DNA from: Thiotrichales bacterium | GTDB taxonomy: Bacteria > Pseudomonadota > Gammaproteobacteria > UWMA-0217 | Assembly (NCBI GenBank): GCA_024763135.1 | Contig: JANTGD010000187.1 | Location: forward strand, 1-7,037 | Direction of reading: 5' to 3' | Length of the DNA: 7,037 bases | Shown: positions 1-5,286 of the stretch, piece after piece | Layout of the letters: every line of letters starts with the position of its first letter | Numbering within the stretch: the stretch's first letter is position 1 | Translations under genes and position numbers: made by a program | The notes under the pieces: generated by a model | Seen by the model: the letters and a program-made list of their open reading frames with translations, nothing else | Told to the model about the DNA's origin: nothing | Databases searched by the model: none

Positions 1-148
1 TGGGCGCAAAAAAGACGCGTAAGATATTGGTGTGCATGGTGAATCGGAAAAACTCGTGGTCACCTTATTGGTGATGAGAGTTTTTTCTGATTTGCCATGC
101 ACACCAAGAACTTGCGTGGACTTTTGTGATCCAACTGAGGTTTTTAGG
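1..148. mobile_element. Palindromic MITE, copy 1 (left end cut by window edge)
   Basis: This non-coding element aligns without gaps to 4784-4931, with 8 differences in 148 positions by eye (about 95% identity). Its right terminal inverted repeat, CCAACTGAGGTTTTTAGG at 131-148, is identical to that of the second copy. The first 15 bases of the left terminus lie outside the window. The interior is also an imperfect palindrome: GGTGTGCATGG near 29-39 is exactly complementary to CCATGCACACC at 95-105, and CACC-TTATT-GGTG near 61-73 forms the tip. The whole element can therefore fold into one long hairpin. It encodes no transposase, so it is presumably mobilised in trans. It ends about 36 bp beyond the stop codon of the neighbouring lipoprotein gene. 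The perfect inner stem suggests this copy is younger or less decayed than copy 2. Confidence 0.8.
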
Positions 149-184
149 TTGAATTAAGGAAGGGGGCGTCTGCAACTGGCGGTG

Positions 185-775
185 TCAATAACTGTTGCCG
201 GCAAGGTATTGCAGTAGCTGAGTCTCCACCTTGTGTGTAGGTTTACAGCTGCGTGTGGGTTTTGTGCCGGGGGTCGCGCGGGGGGAGGTGACAGTGGAAA
301 ACCCGCCGGAATTAAACTTCCAAATATCCGGATTGCAAGAGACGGTATAGTCCGTTTCCACACTCACCTGTGTCCGTTCTGCGGTGACAGGCTGCAACTG
401 AATTTTCACCAGGCCGTTGAGCTGGGGCTTGTTATAGGTTTGCATATAGTCAGTGTACGCGCCGCTAAAAATAGAATGCCCGTCGGTCTCCCGATAACGT
501 CCACAGTCAACAAAGTCCTGGATGCGGTCACTCTGGAATGCCACACGAATCACGCCTTCGTCAGCATCTTCTGAAATTTGTTCGATGGTATAGCCGGGTG
601 CGTCGAAGTAGCTGAGGATCTTCTGCCAAGCATCTCTCACACTACTTTTCAGAGTAATGCGATAGGGATGCCCGCTGGCTTCATTGGCCAGAGGGGGTTG
701 ATAACGAGGCGTCACACACCCCGAGAGTAGTAATACACAGCAGCACAGGAGAGTGATTAAAGAGTGCGTTTTCAT
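185..775 (-). CDS. Hypothetical outer-membrane-type lipoprotein
   Basis: This is a predicted 196-aa lipoprotein that I do not recognise as a named family. The start was chosen at the ATG at 773-775 because it gives a classical type II signal peptide: Lys2, a hydrophobic and Cys-rich stretch, and the lipobox L-S-G-C with Cys20 as the lipidated residue. Val follows at +2, not Asp, which fits sorting to the outer membrane. An upstream in-frame ATG at 854-856 would add 27 residues before the signal peptide and is less likely. Neither start has a convincing Shine-Dalgarno sequence. The mature part begins with a Pro-rich linker, then an alpha/beta-looking region (about residues 37-145) starting Y-R-I-T-L and containing a Trp-rich helix and alternating strands. 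Three more cysteines (91, 147, 177) could form a disulfide in the periplasm. The C-terminus shows no frameshift. Its function is unknown; BamC-like assembly lipoproteins have a similar general layout, but I see no specific match. Confidence 0.75.
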   Translation of the reverse strand: MKTHSLITLLCCCVLLLSGCVTPRYQPPLANEASGHPYRITLKSSVRDAWQKILSYFDAPGYTIEQISEDADEGVIRVAFQSDRIQDFVDCGRYRETDGHSIFSGAYTDYMQTYNKPQLNGLVKIQLQPVTAERTQVSVETDYTVSCNPDIWKFNSGGFSTVTSPRATPGTKPTRSCKPTHKVETQLLQYLAGNSY

Positions 776-892
776 AGCAATGGATGTCGATCGTAAGCCC
801 AGGGTTAAGGGGATGATCACACACTTTGTATGCACGATTCCAAAACTGGCACACATCTTTACACTTTCGTGGGTTGTGATAACTAATGAAGT

Positions 893-921
893 ATTATAGT
901 AACCTTTTTAGATTATTATAA
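893..921 (-). promoter_or_regulatory. Possible promoter of the lipoprotein gene
   Basis: Read on the minus strand, a perfect TATAAT (898 to 893) lies 17 bp from TTATAA (921 to 916), which is a weak -35. Transcription would start near 886 and leave a leader of about 110 nt before the chosen ATG. The region is AT-rich, so a chance match is possible. Confidence 0.25.
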
Positions 922-978
922 TCCGTACTTAATGTTATGTATGAAGATAGTACAAGCGCTTGAAAGTGGTGGGTACTC

Positions 979-1117
979 GTAATTCCCCTATATTGTGTAA
1001 GAATTACTGGCAATTTTGGAGCTAGTCCTTTAGGATTAACTCGTCACCATGATTCTTCAATCACCCCCAATGGTGACAAGACCCCACTAGGCCCCGTTTC
1101 GACGGGGCCGTTTTTTT
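979..1117 (+). ncRNA. Candidate structured small RNA in the lipoprotein-xseA gap
   Basis: No open reading frame of note lies here on either strand, yet the plus strand shows four successive hairpins. The first is GTAATTC (979-985) with GAATTAC (1001-1007). The second is a short stem AGTCC-TTTA-GGATT near 1024-1037. The third is GTCACCAT (1043-1050) with ATGGTGAC (1070-1077), a perfect 8-bp stem that encloses GATT-CTTC-AATC. The last is the GC-rich terminator at 1090-1117. The terminator's T-run is on the plus strand, but both flanking genes are on the minus strand, so some plus-strand transcript should end here. A perfect TATAAT at 917-922 could be its -10 (start near 929), but the -35 is poor. 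I do not recognise an RNA family. The alternative is that these are merely fold-prone spacer sequences. Confidence 0.4.
1090..1117 (+). terminator. Strong rho-independent terminator (plus strand)
   Basis: GGCCCCG (1090-1096) pairs perfectly with CGGGGCC (1103-1109) around a TTTCGA loop, and one G then precedes seven T (1111-1117). On the minus strand the hairpin is not followed by a T-run, so it is not a canonical terminator for xseA, which ends at 1138. There is no plus-strand protein gene upstream; this is the main support for the small RNA candidate. Confidence 0.8.
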
Positions 1118-1137
1118 GTACCCGATTACTTATCGAT

Positions 1138-2481
1138 TCAGTGCTTCTGCGGGTGCAATCGGGTCACCTGCGACTCAAACGCGCCATCCTGCAAAACTGT
1201 CTTGACGTGATCACCCCGCGCGAGCTGTGCCACGTTAGTAACGACCGTTCCATCCTCAAGCATCGCAAAACAGTAACCCCGCTTTAAGGTGCGCTGAGGA
1301 CTCAGGGCGAGCAAGGATGCATTGAGCGCAGTTAAGTGCGCTGTTTTCTGGCTGATGGTCTCTTCTATCAGGTGGCGTAGCGCTTGTTCCCGATCGATCA
1401 GGTGTTGTCGGGCAAGCGTGAGAGACTGCGATAAATCCATGTGTCTGAGGTGTTGCGCCGCATGTTGGTAAGCGTGTCGTTGTGATTGCAATTTAGCGGT
1501 GAACAGGGTGGTGACGCGAGTGGATAGATAGTCCAACTGTAGTTGCTGTTGCTCAAGCATGGCGGCGGGATGGAAACTGAGCAGGTGTCTCGTCCGCCAC
1601 TGCAATTGCTCCCGATACTGCGCCAGTATGCGCCCCATGTTTTGCATGAGTTGTTGGGTGAGCGTCAGAACCAGGGTTTTGAGTTCAGCTTGATCGGGAG
1701 AAACCAGTTCCGCAGCAGCAGAGGGCGTAGGCGCGCGGAGATCTGCAACAAAGTCTGCAATGGCAGTGTCGGTTTCGTGTCCGACTGCAGAGATAATGGG
1801 TAACTCGCTGGCATAGATGGCGCGCGCTACCTGTTCTTCATTGAAGGCCCACAAATCTTCGATCGATCCGCCACCGCGACCAACAATCAGTAGTTCCACT
1901 TCTTTGCGCTCATTGGCGGTAGCGATTGCCGCTGCGATCTCTGTAGCGGCTTGTTCTCCCTGTACCAGAGCAGGGTAGACGATGACTTCCGCCATTGGAA
2001 ATCGTCGCGCCAGCACCTTGAGGATATCTCTGATTGCGGCGCCCGTGGAGGATGTGACGATGCCAATTCGGGTGGGAAAATCTGGCAATGGCTGCTTGTG
2101 GGTCTCATCGAACAGTCCTTCTACCGCCAAACGCTGTTTGAGACGCTCGAATTCGAGCAGTAACCTCCCCGCGCCGGCCGGTGTCATTTCTTCGACGATC
2201 AATTGATACTCACCACGCGCTTCAAACAAGCTGACCTTGCCACGCAGGTAAACATAGTCCCCCTGTTGTGGTTGAAAGCGGACGCTGAAGTTGCGGTTGC
2301 GGAACATGGCACAGCGGATTTGTGCTTGTGCGTCTTTCAGTGTGAAATACCAGTGCCCGGAGGCCGGTCTTGCGAGGCTGGAGATCTCGCCCTCAATCTG
2401 AATATCCGCCAGCTTGCTTTCCAGGAGTCCACGTGCAATACGGTTAAGTTCGGAGACGGTGAAGATTTTTTCAAACAGCAT
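1138..2481 (-). CDS. xseA: Exodeoxyribonuclease VII large subunit
   Basis: This is the large, catalytic subunit of exonuclease VII, which degrades single-stranded DNA from both ends in the cytoplasm and takes part in mismatch repair and damage processing with several copies of the small XseB subunit. The 447 aa match the usual length (about 450). The N-terminal OB-fold (about residues 5-100) starts F-T-V-S-E-L-N-R and contains the typical G-H-W-Y-F-T-L-K-D segment. The nuclease domain follows (about 125-250), with G-I-V-T-S-S-T-G-A-A-I-R-D, G-R-G-G-G-S-I-E-D-L-W and G-H-E-T-D-T. Asp152, Arg202, His235 and Asp238 fall at a constant offset of three from the residues reported as essential in the E. 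coli protein (155, 205, 238, 241, from memory). A long helical region (about 260-400) precedes the conserved C-terminal L-S-P-Q-R-T-L-K-R-G-Y segment. The Shine-Dalgarno sequence upstream of the ATG is poor. The partner xseB is not in the window. Divergence from guaB is as in E. coli. Confidence 0.97.
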   Translation of the reverse strand: MLFEKIFTVSELNRIARGLLESKLADIQIEGEISSLARPASGHWYFTLKDAQAQIRCAMFRNRNFSVRFQPQQGDYVYLRGKVSLFEARGEYQLIVEEMTPAGAGRLLLEFERLKQRLAVEGLFDETHKQPLPDFPTRIGIVTSSTGAAIRDILKVLARRFPMAEVIVYPALVQGEQAATEIAAAIATANERKEVELLIVGRGGGSIEDLWAFNEEQVARAIYASELPIISAVGHETDTAIADFVADLRAPTPSAAAELVSPDQAELKTLVLTLTQQLMQNMGRILAQYREQLQWRTRHLLSFHPAAMLEQQQLQLDYLSTRVTTLFTAKLQSQRHAYQHAAQHLRHMDLSQSLTLARQHLIDREQALRHLIEETISQKTAHLTALNASLLALSPQRTLKRGYCFAMLEDGTVVTNVAQLARGDHVKTVLQDGAFESQVTRLHPQKH

Positions 2482-2501
2482 GGTAATGGATATGTACTGC
2501 C

Positions 2502-2533
2502 AAAAAAGAGAAAAGCCGGCAAGCCGGCTTTTC
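2502..2533 (-). terminator. Rho-independent terminator of the small lipoprotein gene
   Basis: AAAAGCCGG (2511-2519) pairs with CCGGCTTTT (2524-2532) around CAAG. Read on the minus strand it is followed by TCTTTTTT (2509 to 2502), about 65 nt after the small lipoprotein stop and just before the xseA start. It should separate the two minus-strand genes. On the plus strand the tail TTTTCTTT is weaker, so any bidirectional activity is uncertain. Confidence 0.75.
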
Positions 2534-2596
2534 TTTACAGGTCGTGCATCTTAAGCCTACAGGTCAAGTTGCATCGAGGTATGCAGATCGCGTTGC

Positions 2597-2911
2597 TTAG
2601 AAGCGCGGTCCCGCGTCTTTCTGATCTTCATACTGTTGGACGCCAGCCTCGGCCTCAAACTTCGCTTTTTCCGCCAGCTTGATCGCTTCGTCAGCTTTGC
2701 CTTCCGCCGCCAGCTTTTCCGCCTTCTTGATCATTTTGCTGACGCCTGTAAACTCATGGCCTACAGCGTGCGCTTTGGCCTGCGCTTCTTTTGCAGCGGC
2801 AATTGCAGCCGTCGCTGTACCCGCGCTCTTGGTTTCTCCGCTGGTTGCACAAGCAGTGCCCAAAACAGCAGTGAGCACAATAGTGGCGGCAAACAAGATT
2901 TTTTTCATCAT
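2597..2911 (-). CDS. Small Ala/Lys-rich lipoprotein, SoxXA-binding (SoxK)-like or DUF4398-like
   Basis: This is a 104-aa exported protein. Met-Met-Lys-Lys and a hydrophobic core lead to L-G-T-A-C, an imperfect lipobox with Cys21 as the probable lipid anchor (Gly at -3 is unusual). Cleavage by signal peptidase I after A-C-A is the alternative. The mature part is almost all helical and rich in Ala, Lys and Glu, with two helices (about 33-52 and 57-90). The second contains M-I-K-K-A-E-K-L-A-A-E-G-K-A-D-E-A-I-K-L-A. The helix, 'eGkadeAikLA' turn, helix pattern is what I recall of SoxXA-binding SoxK-type proteins and of DUF4398 lipoproteins, but no sox genes are nearby, so a sulfur role is not supported here. 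GAGG lies 5 nt before the first ATG and 8 nt before the second (2908), so the start is uncertain by one residue. The gene is monocistronic, with its own terminator. Confidence 0.85.
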   Translation of the reverse strand: MMKKILFAATIVLTAVLGTACATSGETKSAGTATAAIAAAKEAQAKAHAVGHEFTGVSKMIKKAEKLAAEGKADEAIKLAEKAKFEAEAGVQQYEDQKDAGPRF

Positions 2912-3126
2912 CAAAACCTCTGATTTTTTGTTGCAATAGGTCGTGGAGGTAGGATCGTTTTCCAGCACCTCCGGGGCGTTGTCAATCAGGCAGGAATGGT
3001 ACCTGAGCCTCTGTCAATTCACTACGGTTAAACTTAGTAATAACCCTTTAGAGATAGGGCAGCTTCTGATCTTAATAAGCCGTGAGATCTGTAGTGAGGT
3101 TCAGTCCTGCACAAGTCTACCCCCAG

Positions 3127-3147
3127 GCATTTGCGGAGACGCAATGC
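3127..3147. repeat. Imperfect inverted repeat upstream of the guaB promoter
   Basis: GCATTTGCG (3127-3135) and CGCAATGC (3140-3147) are complementary apart from one extra T, with a GAGA spacer. The repeat lies just upstream of the proposed guaB -35, a suitable place for a regulator. It does not match the PurR consensus ACGCAAACGTTTGCGT well enough to name it. Confidence 0.35.
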
Positions 3148-3153
3148 AAGTTT

Positions 3154-3189
3154 CTGCGATGCACTGGGTTTTGGGGTACAATCACGCGC
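3154..3189 (+). promoter_or_regulatory. Probable guaB promoter with GC-rich discriminator
   Basis: TACAAT (3177-3182) is a good -10, and CTGCGA (3154-3159) is a moderate -35 exactly 17 bp away. Transcription would start near 3189, giving a leader of about 30 nt. The bases after the -10, CACGCGC, form a GC-rich discriminator. Such discriminators are typical of stringently controlled promoters, and the E. coli guaBA promoter is of this kind. Regulation by ppGpp here is inference. Confidence 0.5.
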
Positions 3190-3219
3190 TTTCTCACTTT
3201 AGCTCAAGGTGTAATGTCT

Positions 3220-4680
3220 ATGCGGATTATTCAAGAAGCGTTGACCTTTGACGACGTATTACTAACGCCTGCCCACTCACTCGTTTTGCCAAAAGACGTG
3301 AGCCTGAGTACTCGTCTGACGCGCGAGATAGAATTGAATATCCCCCTGATGTCGGCCGCGATGGATACGGTCACCGAAGCACGCCTGGCCATCACCATGG
3401 CACAGGAAGGTGGTATTGGCATTATTCACAAAAACATGTCACCGCAGCACCAGGCGGACGAAGTCCGCAAGGTTAAAAAATACGAGAGTGGCGTCATCAA
3501 AGATCCGTTGACCGTCGCGCCGTCGCAATCGATCAGGGAAGTGCTCGAAATTACCCGGGCGCACAATATCTCGGGGCTTCCCGTGGTTGAAGGTGAAGAG
3601 CTGGTGGGTATTGTGACTGCCCGGGATATGCGCTTTGAAACACAGCTGGACGATCCGGTGTCGAAGATCATGACCCCCAAGGAACGCCTGGTGACTGTGC
3701 GCGAGGGTGCGAGTAAAGGCGAAGTCCGTAAACTCCTGCATCAACACCGTATCGAAAAAGTACTGGTGGTAAATGACGCCTTTCAATTACGCGGTTTGAT
3801 TACGGTCAAAGATATTCAAAAATCATCCGATTTCCCGAATGCATGCAAAGACAGCCAAGGCAGGCTACGCGCAGGGGCAGCCGTGGGCGCGGGCAGTGGC
3901 ACCGAGGAGCGTGTAGCTGCACTCGTTGAAGCAGGTGTGGATGTGATTGTTGTAGATACGGCGCATGGCCATTCCCAGGGTGTGTTGGACCGCGTGGCCT
4001 GGGTCAAACAACATTATCCGGATATCCAGGTCATCGGTGGCAATATCGCAACCGGACAAGCAGCACTGGATTTGGTCAATGCCGGTGCGGATGGCATCAA
4101 GGTTGGGATTGGACCGGGTTCGATCTGCACCACCCGCGTGGTTGCGGGGGTGGGCGTACCGCAAATTACTGCAGTGAGTAACGTTGCCATTGCGCTGGAA
4201 GGTACCGGTGTGCCCTTAATCGCCGATGGTGGTATCCGCTACTCCGGCGACGTAGCCAAAGCCCTGGCCGCGGGCGCCTATTGCGTGATGCTTGGCAGTA
4301 TGTTTGCGGGTACCGAGGAAGCTCCGGGTGAGGTCGAACTTTTTCAGGGGCGGTCTTATAAATCGTATCGGGGGATGGGCTCATTGGGCGCCATGGCGAA
4401 GGGGTCGAGTGATCGCTATTTCCAAGATAGTGAGAATGCGGTGGATAAACTCGTTCCCGAAGGTATCGAAGGTCGCGTACCTTACAAAGGCCCATTAACG
4501 GCGATTATTCATCAGCTCATGGGAGGTGTCCGCGCGAGCATGGGTTACGTGGGCTGTGCAAGTATCCACGAAATGCGCGAAAAACCGGAATTTGTCCGGG
4601 TAACGTCGGCGGGGATGAAGGAAAGCCATGTGCACGATGTTTCGATCACCAAAGAAGCACCCAACTATCGTATCGACTGA
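3220..4680 (+). CDS. guaB: Inosine-5'-monophosphate dehydrogenase
   Basis: GuaB oxidises IMP to XMP with NAD+, the first committed and rate-limiting step of GMP synthesis, as a cytoplasmic tetramer or octamer. The protein is 486 aa (E. coli 488). It starts M-R-I-I-Q-E-A-L-T-F-D-D-V-L-L, the typical N-terminus, and has a TIM-barrel interrupted by two CBS domains (about residues 92-205). The active-site loop G-P-G-S-I-C-T-T-R carries the catalytic Cys303, preceded by N-A-G-A-D-G-I-K-V-G. The flap segment around 390-420 includes D-K-L-V-P-E-G-I-E-G-R-V. All expected parts are present. AAGG at 3206-3209 fits the ATG at 3220 (10 nt) better than the in-frame ATG at 3214 (4 nt), so the start may shift by two residues. 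The reading frame stays open upstream to 3082, but that extension shows no family similarity. The product feeds guaA downstream. Confidence 0.97.
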   Translation: MRIIQEALTFDDVLLTPAHSLVLPKDVSLSTRLTREIELNIPLMSAAMDTVTEARLAITMAQEGGIGIIHKNMSPQHQADEVRKVKKYESGVIKDPLTVAPSQSIREVLEITRAHNISGLPVVEGEELVGIVTARDMRFETQLDDPVSKIMTPKERLVTVREGASKGEVRKLLHQHRIEKVLVVNDAFQLRGLITVKDIQKSSDFPNACKDSQGRLRAGAAVGAGSGTEERVAALVEAGVDVIVVDTAHGHSQGVLDRVAWVKQHYPDIQVIGGNIATGQAALDLVNAGADGIKVGIGPGSICTTRVVAGVGVPQITAVSNVAIALEGTGVPLIADGGIRYSGDVAKALAAGAYCVMLGSMFAGTEEAPGEVELFQGRSYKSYRGMGSLGAMAKGSSDRYFQDSENAVDKLVPEGIEGRVPYKGPLTAIIHQLMGGVRASMGYVGCASIHEMREKPEFVRVTSAGMKESHVHDVSITKEAPNYRID

Positions 4681-4768
4681 TCCATCGGTCTCTACAGGCT
4701 TATGACAACGTTATGGACGATTGCAAAGCAAGCGGCGGCGCAAACTGCTCCATGGCTGCGTCTTTTAA

Positions 4769-4931
4769 CCTAAAAACCTCAGTTGGGCGCAAAAAAGACG
4801 CGTAAGATATTGGTGTGGATGGTGAATCGGAAAAACTCGTGGTCACCTTATTGGCGATTAGAGGTTTTTCTGATTTGCCAGGTGCACCAAGAGCTTGCGT
4901 GGACTTTTGTGATCCAACTGAGGTTTTTAGG
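4769..4931. mobile_element. Palindromic MITE, copy 2 (complete), inserted between guaB and guaA
   Basis: This is a complete 163-bp element. Perfect 18-bp terminal inverted repeats, CCTAAAAACCTCAGTTGG (4769-4786) and CCAACTGAGGTTTTTAGG (4914-4931), bound it. Directly outside, TTTAA occurs at 4764-4768 and again at 4932-4936, so a 5-bp target duplication is likely. Because the two outermost T/A bases also pair, the repeats can be read as 20 bp and the exact ends are uncertain by two bases. The interior is an imperfect palindrome, as in copy 1, but its inner stem has decayed (GGTGTGGATGG against CCAGGTGCACC). There is no coding capacity; the minus-strand reading frame through it is fortuitous. 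CCTA-type ends with an AT-rich 5-bp duplication recall IS1380-family elements such as ISEcp1, but this assignment is a guess. Confidence 0.88.
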
Positions 4932-5023
4932 TTTAAGCCCATGTTCAATGCCGGCTCTGTAACGGCGAAGACTTTTTAATCTCCCCTTAGCACATCGTCT
5001 AGCTTAAAATAACGGACTCAGCG

Positions 5024-5113
5024 CTTTTGTGATGCTGCGCATCAAGGCGCAGTGCGCGGGCATGGCAGCGTCCTTGGCAAGCACTGTAACGCACAGGTGC
5101 GGTATCACAGAAG
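5024..5113 (+). repeat. Long hairpin A in the guaB-guaA spacer
   Basis: CTTTTGTGATGCTGCGC (5024-5040) can pair over its full 17 nt with GTGCGGTATCACAGAAG (5097-5113) as plus-strand RNA: 13 Watson-Crick and 4 G-U pairs, with no mismatch. Inside, CAGTGC near 5050 and GCACTG near 5081 can form a second stem. On the minus strand the four wobbles become A-C mismatches, so the pairing favours the strand that carries guaB and guaA. No reading frame here resembles a known protein. It may be an mRNA leader or intercistronic structure, or a relic of a fold-back element. Confidence 0.55.
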
Positions 5114-5123
5114 GGTCCGAAGG

Positions 5124-5220
5124 GTTGCCCTGTCTGTATCCCTGGTGTTGTTGCACGTCTTGAAAAGGGAATAACCATTCCCTGCGAAGTGCACCTAACC
5201 AGGAATGCAGACAGGACAAC
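5124..5220. repeat. Long hairpin B (fold-back) in the guaB-guaA spacer
   Basis: The 23 nt at 5124-5146 (GTTGCCCTGTCTG...) are complementary to those at 5198-5220 (...CAGACAGGACAAC) in 20 positions, plus one G-U pair and two mismatches. Farther in, TGCAC (5152-5156) faces GTGCA (5189-5193), and AGGGAAT (5166-5172) faces ATTCCCT (5177-5183) across an AACC loop. The 97 bp can therefore fold as one nested hairpin. No T-run follows, so it is not an intrinsic terminator. Its ends lie 10 bp after hairpin A and 17 bp before the guaA operator-like palindrome. It could be a degenerate MITE of another family or a regulatory leader. Confidence 0.6.
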
Positions 5221-5237
5221 TGTATCCATCATTATTA

Positions 5238-5253
5238 ATTGTACTAGTACAAT
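5238..5253. promoter_or_regulatory. Perfect 16-bp palindrome upstream of guaA, possible operator and -10
   Basis: ATTGTACTAGTACAAT is exactly its own reverse complement and lies 33 bp before the guaA start. Its right half contains TACAAT (5248-5253), a good -10 hexamer, which would start transcription near 5260. No clear -35 is found 16-18 bp upstream, as expected if an activator were needed or if this is not a promoter. The symmetry suits a dimeric repressor such as a GntR- or TetR-type protein, but no specific regulator can be named. It differs from the TrpR operator in half-site spacing. Confidence 0.45.
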
Positions 5254-5286
5254 GCAAAAACTAGCTCTGCAACTGCTGCGCATACT

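Noticed and set aside
2203..2682. 159-codon plus-strand frame across the xseA start, the terminator and the small lipoprotein
   Set aside because: It is antisense to two well-supported genes and passes through an intrinsic terminator hairpin; it is a shadow frame.
2945..2972. Inverted repeat GGAGGT/ACCTCC with an inner GGA/TCC upstream of the small lipoprotein
   Set aside because: The arms are only 6 bp with a 16-nt loop. It could be a leader hairpin but is short enough to occur by chance.
2957..2985. Perfect TTGACA on the minus strand (2985 to 2980) as a promoter of the small lipoprotein
   Set aside because: No acceptable -10 hexamer lies 16-18 bp downstream; the best candidates are too far or too poor, so it was not listed as a feature.
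3141..3160. PurR-type operator near the guaB promoter
   Set aside because: ACGCAA and TGCG elements are present, but their spacing and symmetry do not fit the 16-bp PurR palindrome.
3082..3219. In-frame 46-codon N-terminal extension of guaB
   Set aside because: Known IMP dehydrogenases begin close to M-R-I-x-x-E-A-L-T-F-D-D-V-L-L. The extension shows no similarity and contains the proposed promoter.
4700..4948. 82-codon minus-strand reading frame spanning the MITE
   Set aside because: It runs through both terminal repeats and the palindrome, has no recognisable protein similarity, and no ribosome binding site was seen. An open frame of this size in a palindrome is fortuitous.
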